Shown: positions 25,390 through 35,000 of the stretch, one piece after another
Numbering within the stretch: the first letter of the stretch is position 1
Layout: each line of letters starts with the position of its first letter
Assembly (NCBI RefSeq): GCF_001592935.1
Contig: NZ_LRDB01000012.1
Coordinates: 124,001 to 188,000 of the forward strand
Direction: 5' to 3'
Length of the DNA stretch: 64,000 nucleotides
From: Roseivirga echinicomitans
GTDB taxonomy: Bacteria; Bacteroidota; Bacteroidia; Cytophagales; Cyclobacteriaceae
Translations under genes and position numbers: made by a program
The notes under the pieces: generated by a model
The model's database searches: none
Seen by the model: the letters and a program-made list of their open reading frames with translations, nothing else
What the model was told of the DNA's origin: nothing

Positions 25390-27465
25390 CTAATTCTTGT
25401 CTTCAGTACTTGGAGCGTCATCACTTTTATTTGAGTCTGCTTCAACCTCAGAGCTTGCCTTCTCAGGATCTGGGGCTAGTTTTTCTTTTTCCTGACCATT
25501 AGGAGAAGTATAAGCAGCATAAGTAGTTTGCTTTTCAAAAGGCCTTTTGCCTATCAGTCCCTCCAAATCGGATTGGAATATAATTTCCTTCTCGAGTAAT
25601 TTTTGAGCAATGATTTCAAGTTTATCCTTCTTCTCTGTCAATAATTTGATTGCACGTTGGTAAGCCTCATCAATAATTTTCTTAACCTCTTCGTCAATTG
25701 TTTTGGCCGTAGCGTCAGAGTATGGCTTGCTATAGTTGTATTCCGATTGCTTTGAATCATAGTATGAAACATGACCAATTTTGTCATTCATGCCATACAC
25801 GGTTACAATGCTGTAGGCCACTTTGGTTACGCGCTCTAAATCGCTCAGTGCTCCCGTTGATATTTTGTTGAAAATAATTTCTTCCGCAGCTCTACCACTT
25901 AATGTCATACACATTTCGTCCATCAACTGTTCAGTTTGATATAAGAACTGCTCTTTTGGTAGGTATTGGGCATAACCCAATGCGGCTACTCCTCTTGGTA
26001 CAATACTTACTTTCACCAATGGATCGGCATGTTCCAAGAACCAGCCTGCCACGGCATGACCAGCTTCGTGGTAAGCCACAATTTTCTTTTCTTCTGGAGA
26101 GATAAGCTTGTTTTTCTTTTCTAAACCTCCAATCACACGGTCAATCGCATGCTGGAAATCATCCATATCAACAGCTTTTTTATCTCTTCGTGCCGCAATC
26201 AAAGCTGCTTCGTTACAAACATTGGCAATTTCTGCTCCTGCAAAGCCTGGAGTTTGGGCTGCTAGCTTCTTAGCATCAATGTCTTTGTCCATTTTGATTG
26301 GTGCGAGATGCACTTTGAAAATGGCTTCACGGCCCACCAAATCTGGCTTATCTATGCTTATCTGTCTATCAAAACGGCCTGGTCTTAAAAGGGCTTGATC
26401 GAGTACATCTGGCCTATTGGTGGCTGCTAGAATAATTACGCCTGAATCTGTTGCGAAACCATCCATCTCAACCAAAAGAGAGTTTAATGTATTCTCTCTT
26501 TCGTCATTAGAACCAGGCATCTGACCTTTACCTCTAGAGCGACCAATGGCATCAATTTCATCTATGAAAACAATACAAGGTGCTTTTTCTTTGGCTTGTT
26601 TGAAAAGGTCTCTTACTCTTGCTGCTCCAACTCCAACGAACATTTCAACAAAATCTGAACCTGAAAGCGAGAAGAAAGGCACAGCTGCTTCGCCAGCTAC
26701 CGCTTTTGCCAATAAAGTTTTACCGGTTCCTGGAGGGCCAACAAGCAATGCTCCTTTAGGTATTTTACCTCCTAGCTTGGTAAATTTGGAAGGGTTGCGA
26801 AGGAATTCTACAATTTCTTGAACTTCTTCTTTTGCTTCGTCTAGTCCAGCTACATTGTCAAAAGTGATTTTTACTTTGTTATCGGCATCGAATAAAGCAG
26901 CCTTTGATTTGCCAATATTAAATATTTGTCCACCAGGGCCAGAGTTGCCTGTCATTCTTCTCATCATTAACCAGAAGAATAATACAATAATGATAAGAAA
27001 ACCATAGGACCCAAGAAGTTCGAAAAACGTTGTTTTTTCATCAAACTGAACCCTAACAACTTCGTCTTCAGGGATTTTTTCTTTCTCAACAAAAGATATA
27101 TAATCGTCCTTAAAATCTTCCGCTGATAGAATGTTTTTTATTATGTAGTGAGGTCCTTGATTTCCAAAACTGAAGAAATCTTGATTTTCTAATTCAGTTT
27201 TATATTTGGCATTTTGAAGGGCCTCATTCTTTAGAGTGACTTCAACTGTTTTTTGATTGGTAATAACCACTACGCTTTGGACATCCTTGCTCTTCACCAT
27301 GTCCTCAAAGCGTTTCATAGTAATGATAACGCCTGTGCTTTGGTTACTGAAAATGGAAATGGAAAATACCACAATAATCAAGGAAATGAATATCCATACT
27401 TGATTGTTTGGCTTTTTGCCTCCTGCTTTTGGAATGATGTTCTTCTTTCTTGGACTATCTGGCAT
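25390..27465 (-). CDS. ftsH: ATP-dependent zinc metalloprotease FtsH
   Basis: A 691-residue membrane AAA+ protease. Two membrane helices flank a periplasmic domain (helix 1 about 24-41, helix 2 about 148-166). The AAA domain has [18 protein letters not shown] and the second region of homology [20 protein letters not shown]. The zinc site HEAGH is at residues 466-470 (His466, His470), with the third ligand in the following SGRAAEEI helix. The C-terminal 35 residues are acidic and disordered. It degrades unassembled membrane proteins and regulatory substrates. Upstream on the same strand is rsfS, 70 bases away. Confidence 0.98.
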   Translation of the reverse strand: MPDSPRKKNIIPKAGGKKPNNQVWIFISLIIVVFSISIFSNQSTGVIITMKRFEDMVKSKDVQSVVVITNQKTVEVTLKNEALQNAKYKTELENQDFFSFGNQGPHYIIKNILSAEDFKDDYISFVEKEKIPEDEVVRVQFDEKTTFFELLGSYGFLIIIVLFFWLMMRRMTGNSGPGGQIFNIGKSKAALFDADNKVKITFDNVAGLDEAKEEVQEIVEFLRNPSKFTKLGGKIPKGALLVGPPGTGKTLLAKAVAGEAAVPFFSLSGSDFVEMFVGVGAARVRDLFKQAKEKAPCIVFIDEIDAIGRSRGKGQMPGSNDERENTLNSLLVEMDGFATDSGVIILAATNRPDVLDQALLRPGRFDRQISIDKPDLVGREAIFKVHLAPIKMDKDIDAKKLAAQTPGFAGAEIANVCNEAALIAARRDKKAVDMDDFQHAIDRVIGGLEKKNKLISPEEKKIVAYHEAGHAVAGWFLEHADPLVKVSIVPRGVAALGYAQYLPKEQFLYQTEQLMDEMCMTLSGRAAEEIIFNKISTGALSDLERVTKVAYSIVTVYGMNDKIGHVSYYDSKQSEYNYSKPYSDATAKTIDEEVKKIIDEAYQRAIKLLTEKKDKLEIIAQKLLEKEIIFQSDLEGLIGKRPFEKQTTYAAYTSPNGQEKEKLAPDPEKASSEVEADSNKSDDAPSTEDKN

Positions 27466-27535
27466 TTCTATTTTTTATAAAATTAAAATCTTTCTTTAAA
27501 CGAGGACTAACCTATAAAGTTAAAACAACTTTTGA

Positions 27536-27883
27536 TTATCCGATTGAGGTCACTTTTGCGTCACCCCAAAGATCTTCAAGTGCGTAAAAATCTCTTTTCT
27601 CTCGCTTGAAAATATGTACAACATTGCTTACGTAATCGAGAAGAATCCATTCTCTGTTAGTAAATCCCTCTTTGCGCCACGGGCGTTCGCCATGGGCCTC
27701 TTTAACCTCTTTTTCAACAGATTCGGCTATGGCTTGTAGTTGGGTATCAGAATTGCCTGAGCAAATAATGAAAAAATCGCTAATCGAGCCTTTCACTTCA
27801 CGTAAATCAAGGACCTTAATGTCCTCTGCTTTACGTTCTTCCATTCCCTTTATAATAATCTGGCTCAGTTCTTCTGAAGTCAT
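27536..27883 (-). CDS. rsfS: Ribosome silencing factor RsfS
   Basis: A 115-residue Iojap/RsfS protein that binds ribosomal protein uL14 and prevents subunit joining when nutrients are scarce. Typical blocks: KAEDIKVLDLREVKGSISDFFIICSG, GERPWRKEG and WILLDYVSNVVHIFKREKRDFYALEDLWGDA. Length fits the family. It lies just upstream of ftsH on the same strand, a common arrangement in Bacteroidota, and is divergent from birA, sharing a 55-base intergenic region. Confidence 0.96.
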   Translation of the reverse strand: MTSEELSQIIIKGMEERKAEDIKVLDLREVKGSISDFFIICSGNSDTQLQAIAESVEKEVKEAHGERPWRKEGFTNREWILLDYVSNVVHIFKREKRDFYALEDLWGDAKVTSIG

Positions 27884-27938
27884 TCAGTTTTTTGTGTCTA
27901 AATTGTTATTTATTTGCAGTCAAAACTACGAAAATCTG

Positions 27939-28697
27939 TTGTACAAAATCCTTGCTAAAACTTTATTTCTAGGGAAAGAAGTGATTTACATGCCAAGTTG
28001 TCATTCAACGAATGATATTGCCTTGCAAATGCTAAAGAAACCTGACAATCGAGAAGGGTTGATAGTGATTACTGACCACCAAACTCAAGGCAGAGGGCAA
28101 AGAGGAAACAACTGGAAATCTGACTCGGGGTCTAATCTAACACTGAGTATTATTTTAAAACCTAGTTTTCTTCTGGCTTCTGATCAATTCTATTTGAATA
28201 TCATCACTTCATTGGCCGTGAGAAGAATGATAGAGTTTTACGTGAATGAGCAAGGTGCAAAAGTAAAGTGGCCTAATGATGTACTTCTGAATGAGAAGAA
28301 AATTGCAGGGATATTGATAGAAAACACTTTGCAAAGAAGTTCTATTCAATGGTCAGTTGTGGGAATGGGTATAAATATCAATCAACAAGGTGTAGGCTTA
28401 GAAAAGGCAACCTCGCTTTTTGAAGTGACTAAATCAATGAACTCCTTACCTGAGCTTTTTGAAAAGCTAATCGAATCACTTGAGTATTACTATTTGAAAC
28501 TGAAGTCTGGAAAGAAGGAAGAGTTAAAGGAAGAGTATTTGCAGCATCTTTTTGGCTTTCAGAAATTTAGAAAATATAGAACAGAATATCTCTTTAATGG
28601 TAAAATAATAGATGTCGAAGAAACTGGCAGGCTAGTAATGGAAACGGCAAAAGGGGTACAGTCCTTTGACTTTAAGGAGGTTGAATTTTTGTATTGA
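27939..28697 (+). CDS. birA: Biotin--acetyl-CoA-carboxylase ligase (class I, no DNA-binding domain)
   Basis: A 252-residue biotin protein ligase that attaches biotin to the carrier AccB (36407-36871). Motifs: CHSTNDIALQM, the biotin/AMP loop GRGQRGNNW and KWPNDVLLNEKKIAGILIEN. There is no N-terminal helix-turn-helix, so it is a pure ligase, not a repressor. The start is set at TTG 27939, giving LYKILAKTLFLGKEVIYMPSC; Bacteroidota BirA proteins generally begin at this strand, and the first ATG (the Met of MPSCHSTND) would cut it off. The reading frame continues upstream into rsfS on the other strand and is not all gene. No Shine-Dalgarno is seen. Confidence 0.88.
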   Translation: MYKILAKTLFLGKEVIYMPSCHSTNDIALQMLKKPDNREGLIVITDHQTQGRGQRGNNWKSDSGSNLTLSIILKPSFLLASDQFYLNIITSLAVRRMIEFYVNEQGAKVKWPNDVLLNEKKIAGILIENTLQRSSIQWSVVGMGININQQGVGLEKATSLFEVTKSMNSLPELFEKLIESLEYYYLKLKSGKKEELKEEYLQHLFGFQKFRKYRTEYLFNGKIIDVEETGRLVMETAKGVQSFDFKEVEFLY

Positions 28698-28708
28698 GTG
28701 CCATTAGT

Positions 28709-28740
28709 TTTGAAATTTATAAAGGCATGTGGTATCTTTG
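28709..28740 (+). promoter_or_regulatory. ahcY promoter, Bacteroidota type
   Basis: TTTG (28709-28712) and TATCTTTG (28733-28740) match the -33 and -7 consensus exactly with 20-base spacing. Transcription would begin a few bases further on, giving a leader of about 15 bases before ATG 28762. It is the clearest promoter in the window. Confidence 0.8.
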
Positions 28741-28761
28741 CAGCGCAAATAAAAAAACGAT

Positions 28762-30069
28762 ATGTTAGAAACGGGATTAGAGTACAAAGTAAAAGATATT
28801 TCCCTTGGTGATTGGGGTAGAAAAGAAATTGGATTGGCCGAGGCTGAAATGCCTGGTTTAATGTCATTAAGAGAAGAATTTGGTGCTTCACAGCCTCTAA
28901 AAGGTGCAAGAATTGCTGGTTGTCTTCACATGACAATTCAAACTGCCGTTCTGATCGAAACTTTGACTGCACTTGGTGCCGAAGTAACTTGGTCTTCTTG
29001 TAATATTTTCTCTACACAAGACCATGCTGCTGCTGCTATAGCGAAGTCAGGTGTTCCTGTTTTTGCTTGGAAAGGCATGAATGATGAGGAGTTTGACTGG
29101 TGTATCGAACAAACTTTGTTTGCATTTGAGGGCGGAAAACCTTTGAACATGATTCTTGACGATGGTGGTGATTTGACTAACATGGTATTGGATAAATACC
29201 CTGAATTGGTAAAGGACATTAAAGGCCTTTCTGAAGAAACAACTACTGGAGTTCACAGACTTTACGAAAGAATGAAAAAGGGCACATTACCAATGCCTGC
29301 TATTAACGTGAATGATTCTGTTACTAAATCTAAATTTGATAACAAATACGGATGTAAAGAATCATTAGTAGATGCCATCAGACGTGCTACTGATGTAATG
29401 CTTGCTGGTAAAGTTGCAGTAGTAGCAGGTTACGGTGATGTTGGAAAAGGTTCTGCAGCTTCATTGAGTGGAGCTGGTGTTCGTGTTATTGTTACTGAAA
29501 TTGACCCAATTTGTGCTCTTCAGGCGGCTATGGATGGTTATGAAGTGATAAAAATGGCGGATGCTATTCCAAGAGCTCAAATCATTGTAACTGCCACAGG
29601 TAACTACAATATCATTCAAGGCAAGCATTTTGAAGCCATGAAGGATAAAACCATTCTATGTAATATCGGTCACTTCGATAATGAAATCGATATGGCATGG
29701 TTGAATAAAACTCACGGTGCCAACAAAATCGAGATTAAGCCACAAGTTGATTTATACAATATCAATGGAAATGATGTTATCGTTTTGGCTGAAGGACGTC
29801 TAGTAAACTTGGGTTGTGCCACAGGTCACCCATCGTTTGTAATGTCTAACTCTTTTACGAACCAAACTTTGGCTCAGTTAGAACTTTGGACAAACTCAGA
29901 CGCTTACGAAAATGCGGTTTACACATTGCCTAAGCACTTGGATGAAAAAGTAGCAAGACTACACTTGGCGAAAATCGGTGTTGAACTTGAAACTCTTTCT
30001 ACTGAACAAGCTGAATATATTGGTGTAACGGTTGAAGGGCCTTATAAGTCTGAACAATACAGATACTAA
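28762..30069 (+). CDS. ahcY: Adenosylhomocysteinase
   Basis: A 435-residue NAD-dependent hydrolase of S-adenosylhomocysteine to adenosine and homocysteine, which removes the inhibitory product of methyltransferases. Visible: [13 protein letters not shown] at the N-terminus, the NAD-binding [33 protein letters not shown], and the C-terminal KSEQYRY that reaches into the neighbouring subunit. Length fits the short-form bacterial enzyme. It has its own promoter (28709-28740) and terminator (30087-30120). Two FkbM methyltransferases, producers of its substrate, lie downstream at 30166 and 33529. Confidence 0.98.
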   Translation: MLETGLEYKVKDISLGDWGRKEIGLAEAEMPGLMSLREEFGASQPLKGARIAGCLHMTIQTAVLIETLTALGAEVTWSSCNIFSTQDHAAAAIAKSGVPVFAWKGMNDEEFDWCIEQTLFAFEGGKPLNMILDDGGDLTNMVLDKYPELVKDIKGLSEETTTGVHRLYERMKKGTLPMPAINVNDSVTKSKFDNKYGCKESLVDAIRRATDVMLAGKVAVVAGYGDVGKGSAASLSGAGVRVIVTEIDPICALQAAMDGYEVIKMADAIPRAQIIVTATGNYNIIQGKHFEAMKDKTILCNIGHFDNEIDMAWLNKTHGANKIEIKPQVDLYNINGNDVIVLAEGRLVNLGCATGHPSFVMSNSFTNQTLAQLELWTNSDAYENAVYTLPKHLDEKVARLHLAKIGVELETLSTEQAEYIGVTVEGPYKSEQYRY

Positions 30070-30086
30070 GTAAAATTTATATAGAA

Positions 30087-30120
30087 TAAAAAAAAAGCTA
30101 GTTTTATACTGGCTTTTTTT
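30087..30120 (+). terminator. ahcY terminator
   Basis: AAAAAAAGCTAGT pairs with ACTGGCTTTTTTT (one G-U pair) around TTTAT, ending in seven T. It begins 18 bases after the ahcY stop. Confidence 0.85.
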
Positions 30121-30165
30121 GTTTCTGGACGGGTCAGAAGATTTTCATCTTTAAAAAGTAGCTCA

Positions 30166-30945
30166 ATGGGTAAGGTTGGAAGTAAAGTTAGAAGGTATAG
30201 ATCCCTTATCGGTAACTTTAAGAACTGGAAAGAATTTCTGGTTTTTAAATCATCTAAAAAGCCTGAGTTCAATTTTAAAATGAGAAATGGTTTTGATATA
30301 AATGTCAAGCGCCAAATGCTTCCTCCTTTTAAAGAGAGCTTTTTCGATAATATTTACTTTGATGGATTCCCGATAGATAGAGGACTCAAAAAATCCCCCT
30401 TAGTAATTGATATTGGAGCTAACGTGGGTTTTTTTAGCCTTAATATATTCTCCAAGTACCCTCAGGCCAAAGTGATAGCATTTGAGCCAATGCCTTTTAA
30501 TTATGCTCAATTACTTACGTATCAACAGGAATATAAGAATGTGAATTGGGTAATTGAGAATAAAGCAATTGCCGACCATTCAAATGGTTTAACCTTATAT
30601 ACAAGTACTTTAGATGGGTTTTCGACCATGGCAGGTGTTTTTAAAGAGGGGGGAAAAGCCAGCGAAATTAATGTTGAAACTCTTACTTTATCTGATGTGA
30701 TTAAATCTAACGATCTTGATAAGATAGATCTGTTGAAGTTAGACTGTGAAGGGTCTGAGTATTCTATTCTGTATACTATGCCCGATCAAGACTTAGCGAA
30801 AATTTCGATGATGAGTATTGAGACTCACTATGGCAATGACTTCTCAGAAAACCATGGCTCATTGGTTAAGTATTTGAAATTAAAAGGGTGGAATTTGAAA
30901 GAGGAAAGTAAGAAGGATACCGGTTACATTTGGGCCTGGAATTGA
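30166..30945 (+). CDS. FkbM-family methyltransferase
   Basis: A 259-residue SAM-dependent methyltransferase. The SAM pocket is in VIDIGANVGFFSLNIF and KVIAFEPMPFNY, and the FkbM signature IDLLKLDCEGSEYSILYTM is intact. Substrates of this family are usually sugar hydroxyls of surface glycans, antibiotics or exopolysaccharides, so the adjoining glycosyltransferases fit. It is convergent with the GT39-type gene (15 bases between ends). A second FkbM gene lies on the far side of that pair (33529-34368). Confidence 0.9.
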   Translation: MGKVGSKVRRYRSLIGNFKNWKEFLVFKSSKKPEFNFKMRNGFDINVKRQMLPPFKESFFDNIYFDGFPIDRGLKKSPLVIDIGANVGFFSLNIFSKYPQAKVIAFEPMPFNYAQLLTYQQEYKNVNWVIENKAIADHSNGLTLYTSTLDGFSTMAGVFKEGGKASEINVETLTLSDVIKSNDLDKIDLLKLDCEGSEYSILYTMPDQDLAKISMMSIETHYGNDFSENHGSLVKYLKLKGWNLKEESKKDTGYIWAWN

Positions 30946-30959
30946 AATGCTCTTTGCCA

Positions 30960-32624
30960 CTACTGGCGATAGATTAATTTGAAAATAGCAAAGTCAGAGT
31001 AGTCACCTTTTTCAGCCTTTAAGCTCGCTTTTATAAATTTGGCAAACTGAGACTCACTCGCAAAATCATATATATAGCCTTCCCAAAGAATTTCTGCGTC
31101 TGTAAATTCATTCATGTGCTCTTCCCTTATTAGGGCTAGAGTTGGTTTGGCATATTGAATAATATTATCCAGAGTGTCTTGTCTTATTATCTTACGCTCC
31201 GCATAAAATGGCATGTTGTGAATGAGTGTTCCGTCAATTTGAAGTGGAGTTTTTTCATCAATACTCTCATTTGATCTTATAATTTCCCCTATGCTTTTGT
31301 AAGGCCTAAATGATTCTAGAGGCTTTAAATAAGCACCTAAAAGAATATAGACCCCAATTATAGCATAGAATGGTATGGCAATCATTTGAGACTGAACCTT
31401 GTCTTCTCTTTTATTTCTTAAAAGATAGAATATGAGAATAGAGACTAATAATGGTACGATGTACCAGGCTACCGAAAGCGAGAATAAATAAACTAGAACA
31501 AAGGAAGCTCCTAAAATCAGCAGACTGGGCAGAAGAAAGGAATAGAGTCTTATAAAATTGAATGGCTTGCTGAGCTGAGGTTTGTTAATTAAAAAGGCAG
31601 TTAATATCAATGCCATTGGCGGATGAGCCTGAATGAAATAGGTAGGAATTTTGCCTTTTGCTGCAGTGAAAATAATGAACATCACTATGAACCACGAAAA
31701 GGCAAATCCAATTTCCTTTCTCATGCTCCTATAGTTGAAAAGATAATAGCCAAGCGCGACAAAGAAGGCCAAGGAATAGGGTAGAATGCTCCAAGAGATC
31801 ACTTCGAGGTAAAAAAATGGGCGCATACTTTTTTCGTTTCGAGTGAAAGCGCGCTCAAACGTTTCATGTTGAAAAATTTCCCAAAAGTCTTGACCATAGG
31901 TGAAGTACATATAAATTACCCAGCTCAAACCTATTATTAAAACAATCGGGATACCGATGTGAAGCTTGATTTGAAGCAGTTTTTTAAACCATACTTTTAT
32001 GTTGAATTGGCTGTCTAAAAGCAGATAAAGCCCTACAATACCTCCAATCACCACAATATATGGATAGCCTTTGGTGAGTGCTGTTAGGCCCAGCGCTACA
32101 TATGCTAAATAATAGTATTTATTCCTTTTTTCAGTGTGGGCCCTAATGAACCAATACATAGTTAGCGTGAAGAAAAACGTTAAAGGCACTTCAGGTGAAG
32201 CGTACTGTTTAACTGCAATTAACTGTACACTAACACCCATTATACACATCGCGTAAAGCCCTGCCTTTGGGCCATATATTTTTTTCCCTAAAAGATAGGT
32301 GAGCCAAATGGAGCCTAAGGCCATGAGTATCATGGGTAGTCTAATTCCAAATTCATTTAAACCGAAAATGGATGAGCTTAAAGCTATGGCCCAATAGGTA
32401 AGAGGTGGCTTATTATACCTTGGTCGGTAGTTGTATTGAATGTCAACAAAATCCCCACTTTCAAACATTTCTCTTACCGATTCCGCGTAAAAGCTTTCAT
32501 TTGGAGTCCAGATATCATTAACACTGAAATTGTAAAAATAGAACAGGGCAATTACTGTGATAAGAAATCGTAATTGTTGTTTGTGACTAGCTTCAAAAAA
32601 GAGCAAAGAGGTTATTTTTTTCAT
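30960..32624 (-). CDS. GT39/ArnT-like membrane glycosyltransferase
   Basis: A 554-residue polytopic membrane protein with about 11-12 hydrophobic segments. The first periplasmic loop has DIWTPNESFYAESVREM, the place of the DE-containing catalytic loop of dolichyl/undecaprenyl-phosphate-sugar transferases, and YRPRYNKPPLTYWAIALS, a family hallmark of ArnT/PMT-like enzymes. They move a lipid-linked sugar onto lipid A, proteins or glycans in the periplasm. The start ATG at 32624 lies one base after the stop of the GT2 gene; a TTG at 32633 is possible but less likely. The acceptor is unknown. It could be a lipid A modifier. Confidence 0.88.
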   Translation of the reverse strand: MKKITSLLFFEASHKQQLRFLITVIALFYFYNFSVNDIWTPNESFYAESVREMFESGDFVDIQYNYRPRYNKPPLTYWAIALSSSIFGLNEFGIRLPMILMALGSIWLTYLLGKKIYGPKAGLYAMCIMGVSVQLIAVKQYASPEVPLTFFFTLTMYWFIRAHTEKRNKYYYLAYVALGLTALTKGYPYIVVIGGIVGLYLLLDSQFNIKVWFKKLLQIKLHIGIPIVLIIGLSWVIYMYFTYGQDFWEIFQHETFERAFTRNEKSMRPFFYLEVISWSILPYSLAFFVALGYYLFNYRSMRKEIGFAFSWFIVMFIIFTAAKGKIPTYFIQAHPPMALILTAFLINKPQLSKPFNFIRLYSFLLPSLLILGASFVLVYLFSLSVAWYIVPLLVSILIFYLLRNKREDKVQSQMIAIPFYAIIGVYILLGAYLKPLESFRPYKSIGEIIRSNESIDEKTPLQIDGTLIHNMPFYAERKIIRQDTLDNIIQYAKPTLALIREEHMNEFTDAEILWEGYIYDFASESQFAKFIKASLKAEKGDYSDFAIFKLIYRQ

Positions 32625-32625
32625 G

Positions 32626-33402
32626 CTAATCAATCTTTTTCCCCAAGTTGAGTTGTCTAAGGTATGCGTATTTCAAGAAAGTAGTGTAGCTATTTGTTGA
32701 GCAAATAATCAGACCGTAAAACCCATCCAGTATTCCCAATTTTAAAAAATAGTCTCGGGTAAACCTGAACAGAGGGCTGAAAATCATTTTATATGATGAA
32801 GGATTTTTACCCATTTCATGAAATGCCTTAGCTGCTATTTTGGCATACTTCGCTGACCTGACTATATGCTCTTCAATTGTATAATATGAGTAATGAAGCA
32901 AATCGCCATTGATGTGTTCAACCTTAACTCCATTTTCTAACTCGACTGAATCATGGGGATTAACTCCTCCCCATGCTCCTTTTTTCTTATTCCACAATCG
33001 TATTTTTGTGTCAGGATACCAACCAGAATGTTTTATCCATTTCCCACAATAATTAGTGAACCTGTTGAAAGATAACGCTTCATTATTCCAATTTGAAAGC
33101 GCTTGCTTGATCGACTTTTTTAGTTCGCTACTTAGCTCTTCATCCGCATCCAACGATAATACCACATCATTATTAGCTTGTGACACTGCGTAATTTTTTT
33201 GTTGAATGTGGCCTTCGAAAGGGTGTTCTATGAACTTGATATCAAAGGATTGACATATTGATTTAGTCTTATCAGTTGAATAAGAGTCGACAACAATGAC
33301 TTCATCACATACTTCAATAAGCGACTCTAAGCATCTTGCTATATTATGCTCCTCGTTATAAGTGATTACTAAACCGCTGACTTTCGTATTACTTTCATTC
33401 AT
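32626..33402 (-). CDS. GT2 glycosyltransferase, WaaE/KdtX-like
   Basis: A 258-residue cytoplasmic GT-A enzyme. The nucleotide-sugar site is in SGLVITYNEEHNIARCLESL and VIVVDSYSTDKT; the metal-binding motif is LSLDADEEL. The stretch WIKHSGWYPDTKIRLWNKKKG is typical of the WaaE/KdtX group that adds glucose-type residues to the LPS core. Start ATG 33402 is preferred to an upstream GTG. It is followed with one base spacing by the GT39-type gene, so the two form an operon probably acting on LPS or a lipid-linked sugar. Confidence 0.9.
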   Translation of the reverse strand: MNESNTKVSGLVITYNEEHNIARCLESLIEVCDEVIVVDSYSTDKTKSICQSFDIKFIEHPFEGHIQQKNYAVSQANNDVVLSLDADEELSSELKKSIKQALSNWNNEALSFNRFTNYCGKWIKHSGWYPDTKIRLWNKKKGAWGGVNPHDSVELENGVKVEHINGDLLHYSYYTIEEHIVRSAKYAKIAAKAFHEMGKNPSSYKMIFSPLFRFTRDYFLKLGILDGFYGLIICSTNSYTTFLKYAYLRQLNLGKKID

Positions 33403-33528
33403 AGACTGCACAAAAATAGTGAATTGAAGGCTAATTACTTTCCTTGTATGGAAAATCAGGGAAGTTAAGTGTGAGTTGTCTTCTTATTATTTTGACTAAA
33501 TTTGAATCTTGATTCTAAACCATAATTG

Positions 33529-34368
33529 ATGCTCGATTTTTTCAAGAAGCGTAAGGCAAAAAAAGCTATTAAATCTACCTTCAAGGAGTATGGCCATAAA
33601 ATAAAACAATTCGATATTGATGAATATGGTCGTGTCGAGTATGCTCAATGGCTGCACCCTTTTGAAGGACCGAAGTCTGTAACTAAATCTCAGGTTAATT
33701 TTTATAAGGAGTTTGCTGAGGAAGGGCAAATGATTATTGATATAGGTGCTCATACTGGTGATACCACAGTTCCAATGGCTTTGGCGGTTGGTCAAAAGGG
33801 TATTGTTCTAGGTTTGGAGCCCAATCCATATGTGTATAAGATACTAGAGGAAAACTCTAAATTGAATCAAGAAATCACCAATATTGTTCCGTTACCCTTT
33901 GCAGCAACGATAGAGGATGGAGAGTTTGTATTTAACTATTCAGACGCATCATTCTGTAACGGGGGGTTTCTCTCTCAAATAAAGAACAGAAAGCACAAAC
34001 ACAATTACGAACTGAAAGTAGAGGGAAGAGATCTCCAGAAGTTTTTGAATGAAAACTATGCTGATCGATTATCTCAACTGTCTTTATTAAAAGTAGATGC
34101 AGAAGGTTATGACAAGGATATCCTAAATGGCTTGAGTAATCTGATATCAACCTATAGGCCGAATATTATGGCAGAGTGTTATAAAAGATTAACCAAGGAA
34201 GAAAGAGAAGAACTGTATGACGCTATGGCAAAACATGGTTATACGGTTTACATGAATGATATTCATTATTTGTCGGATGGCTTTGTAGATACTGCAAAAA
34301 GAGTGAAGTTAACAAAAGACACCATGAGTATTAAAAAGCATTTCGAAATAATAGCCATTCCAAATTAA
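33529..34368 (+). CDS. FkbM-family methyltransferase
   Basis: A 279-residue methyltransferase. The SAM site is in [18 protein letters not shown] and [12 protein letters not shown]; the FkbM motif reads [16 protein letters not shown]. It differs clearly from the FkbM protein at 30166-30945, so they are not recent duplicates. The N-terminus is basic ([13 protein letters not shown]). It is divergent from the GT2 gene and separated by one base from the DUF3109 gene. Role in O-methylating a surface sugar is inferred from family and neighbours. Confidence 0.9.
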   Translation: MLDFFKKRKAKKAIKSTFKEYGHKIKQFDIDEYGRVEYAQWLHPFEGPKSVTKSQVNFYKEFAEEGQMIIDIGAHTGDTTVPMALAVGQKGIVLGLEPNPYVYKILEENSKLNQEITNIVPLPFAATIEDGEFVFNYSDASFCNGGFLSQIKNRKHKHNYELKVEGRDLQKFLNENYADRLSQLSLLKVDAEGYDKDILNGLSNLISTYRPNIMAECYKRLTKEEREELYDAMAKHGYTVYMNDIHYLSDGFVDTAKRVKLTKDTMSIKKHFEIIAIPN

Positions 34369-34369
34369 T

Positions 34370-34933
34370 ATGATCCTAGTAGAGAACGCGGTAATTAGTG
34401 ACGACATAAAAGAACAACTTTTTGTATGTGATCTTGATGCCTGTAAGGGTGCATGTTGTGTAGAAGGAGACTTAGGTGCGCCACTTGAAGATCATGAGTT
34501 GAAGGAATTAGAAGATGCTTTTGAAGCGGTTAAGCCTTACCTAAGTGAAGAAGGTTTGAAAGCGATAGAAAAGGAAGGGCCATACATCATGGATTTTGAG
34601 GGTGATTATTCTACCACAACCATTGGTAATAAAGAATGTGCCTTTTCTATTTATGATGAAAAGGGAATTCTGAAATGTGGAATAGAGCAGGCTTACCGTG
34701 ATGGAAAAACCACTTTTAAGAAGCCGATTTCATGCGAACTTTACCCAATAAGAATCACTAAATACGATCATTACGAGGCACTCAATTATGATCGTTGGTC
34801 TATTTGCTCTGCAGCATGCACATTGGGCGAAAAGCTCGGAGTACCCGTTTATAAATTCCTCAAAGACGCCCTTATAAGGAAATATGGGGAAGCTTGGTAT
34901 AGGGAGCTCTGTGGAGAAATTGAAGGAAAATAA
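34370..34933 (+). CDS. DUF3109 family cysteine-rich protein
   Basis: A 187-residue soluble protein of unknown role. It has conserved cysteines in [20 protein letters not shown], a further KECAF, LKCGIEQ, SCELYP and [11 protein letters not shown]. The pattern resembles metal-binding CxxxCxxC proteins of the YkgJ/DUF3109 type. No membrane helix or signal. It starts one base after the FkbM gene and is followed by a strong hairpin. The metal and partner are unknown. Confidence 0.85.
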   Translation: MILVENAVISDDIKEQLFVCDLDACKGACCVEGDLGAPLEDHELKELEDAFEAVKPYLSEEGLKAIEKEGPYIMDFEGDYSTTTIGNKECAFSIYDEKGILKCGIEQAYRDGKTTFKKPISCELYPIRITKYDHYEALNYDRWSICSAACTLGEKLGVPVYKFLKDALIRKYGEAWYRELCGEIEGK

Positions 34934-34943
34934 GCCCATAAAA

Positions 34944-34973
34944 AAGGTCACTTTTGAGAACAAAAGTGACCTT
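34944..34973. terminator. Bidirectional terminator between DUF3109 gene and accC
   Basis: AAGGTCACTTTTG and CAAAAGTGACCTT form a perfect 13-bp stem around AGAA. Minus-strand reading continues as TTTTTT, so it ends the accB-accC transcript; plus-strand reading ends the FkbM/DUF3109 unit. Confidence 0.88.
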
Positions 34974-35000
34974 CAATAATACTCTTATGTTATACTGTTC

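Noticed and set aside
33529..34368. The two FkbM genes as a recent duplication
   Set aside because: Their sequences differ throughout apart from the family motifs (DCEGSEYS against DAEGYDKD), so they are old paralogues or independent acquisitions.
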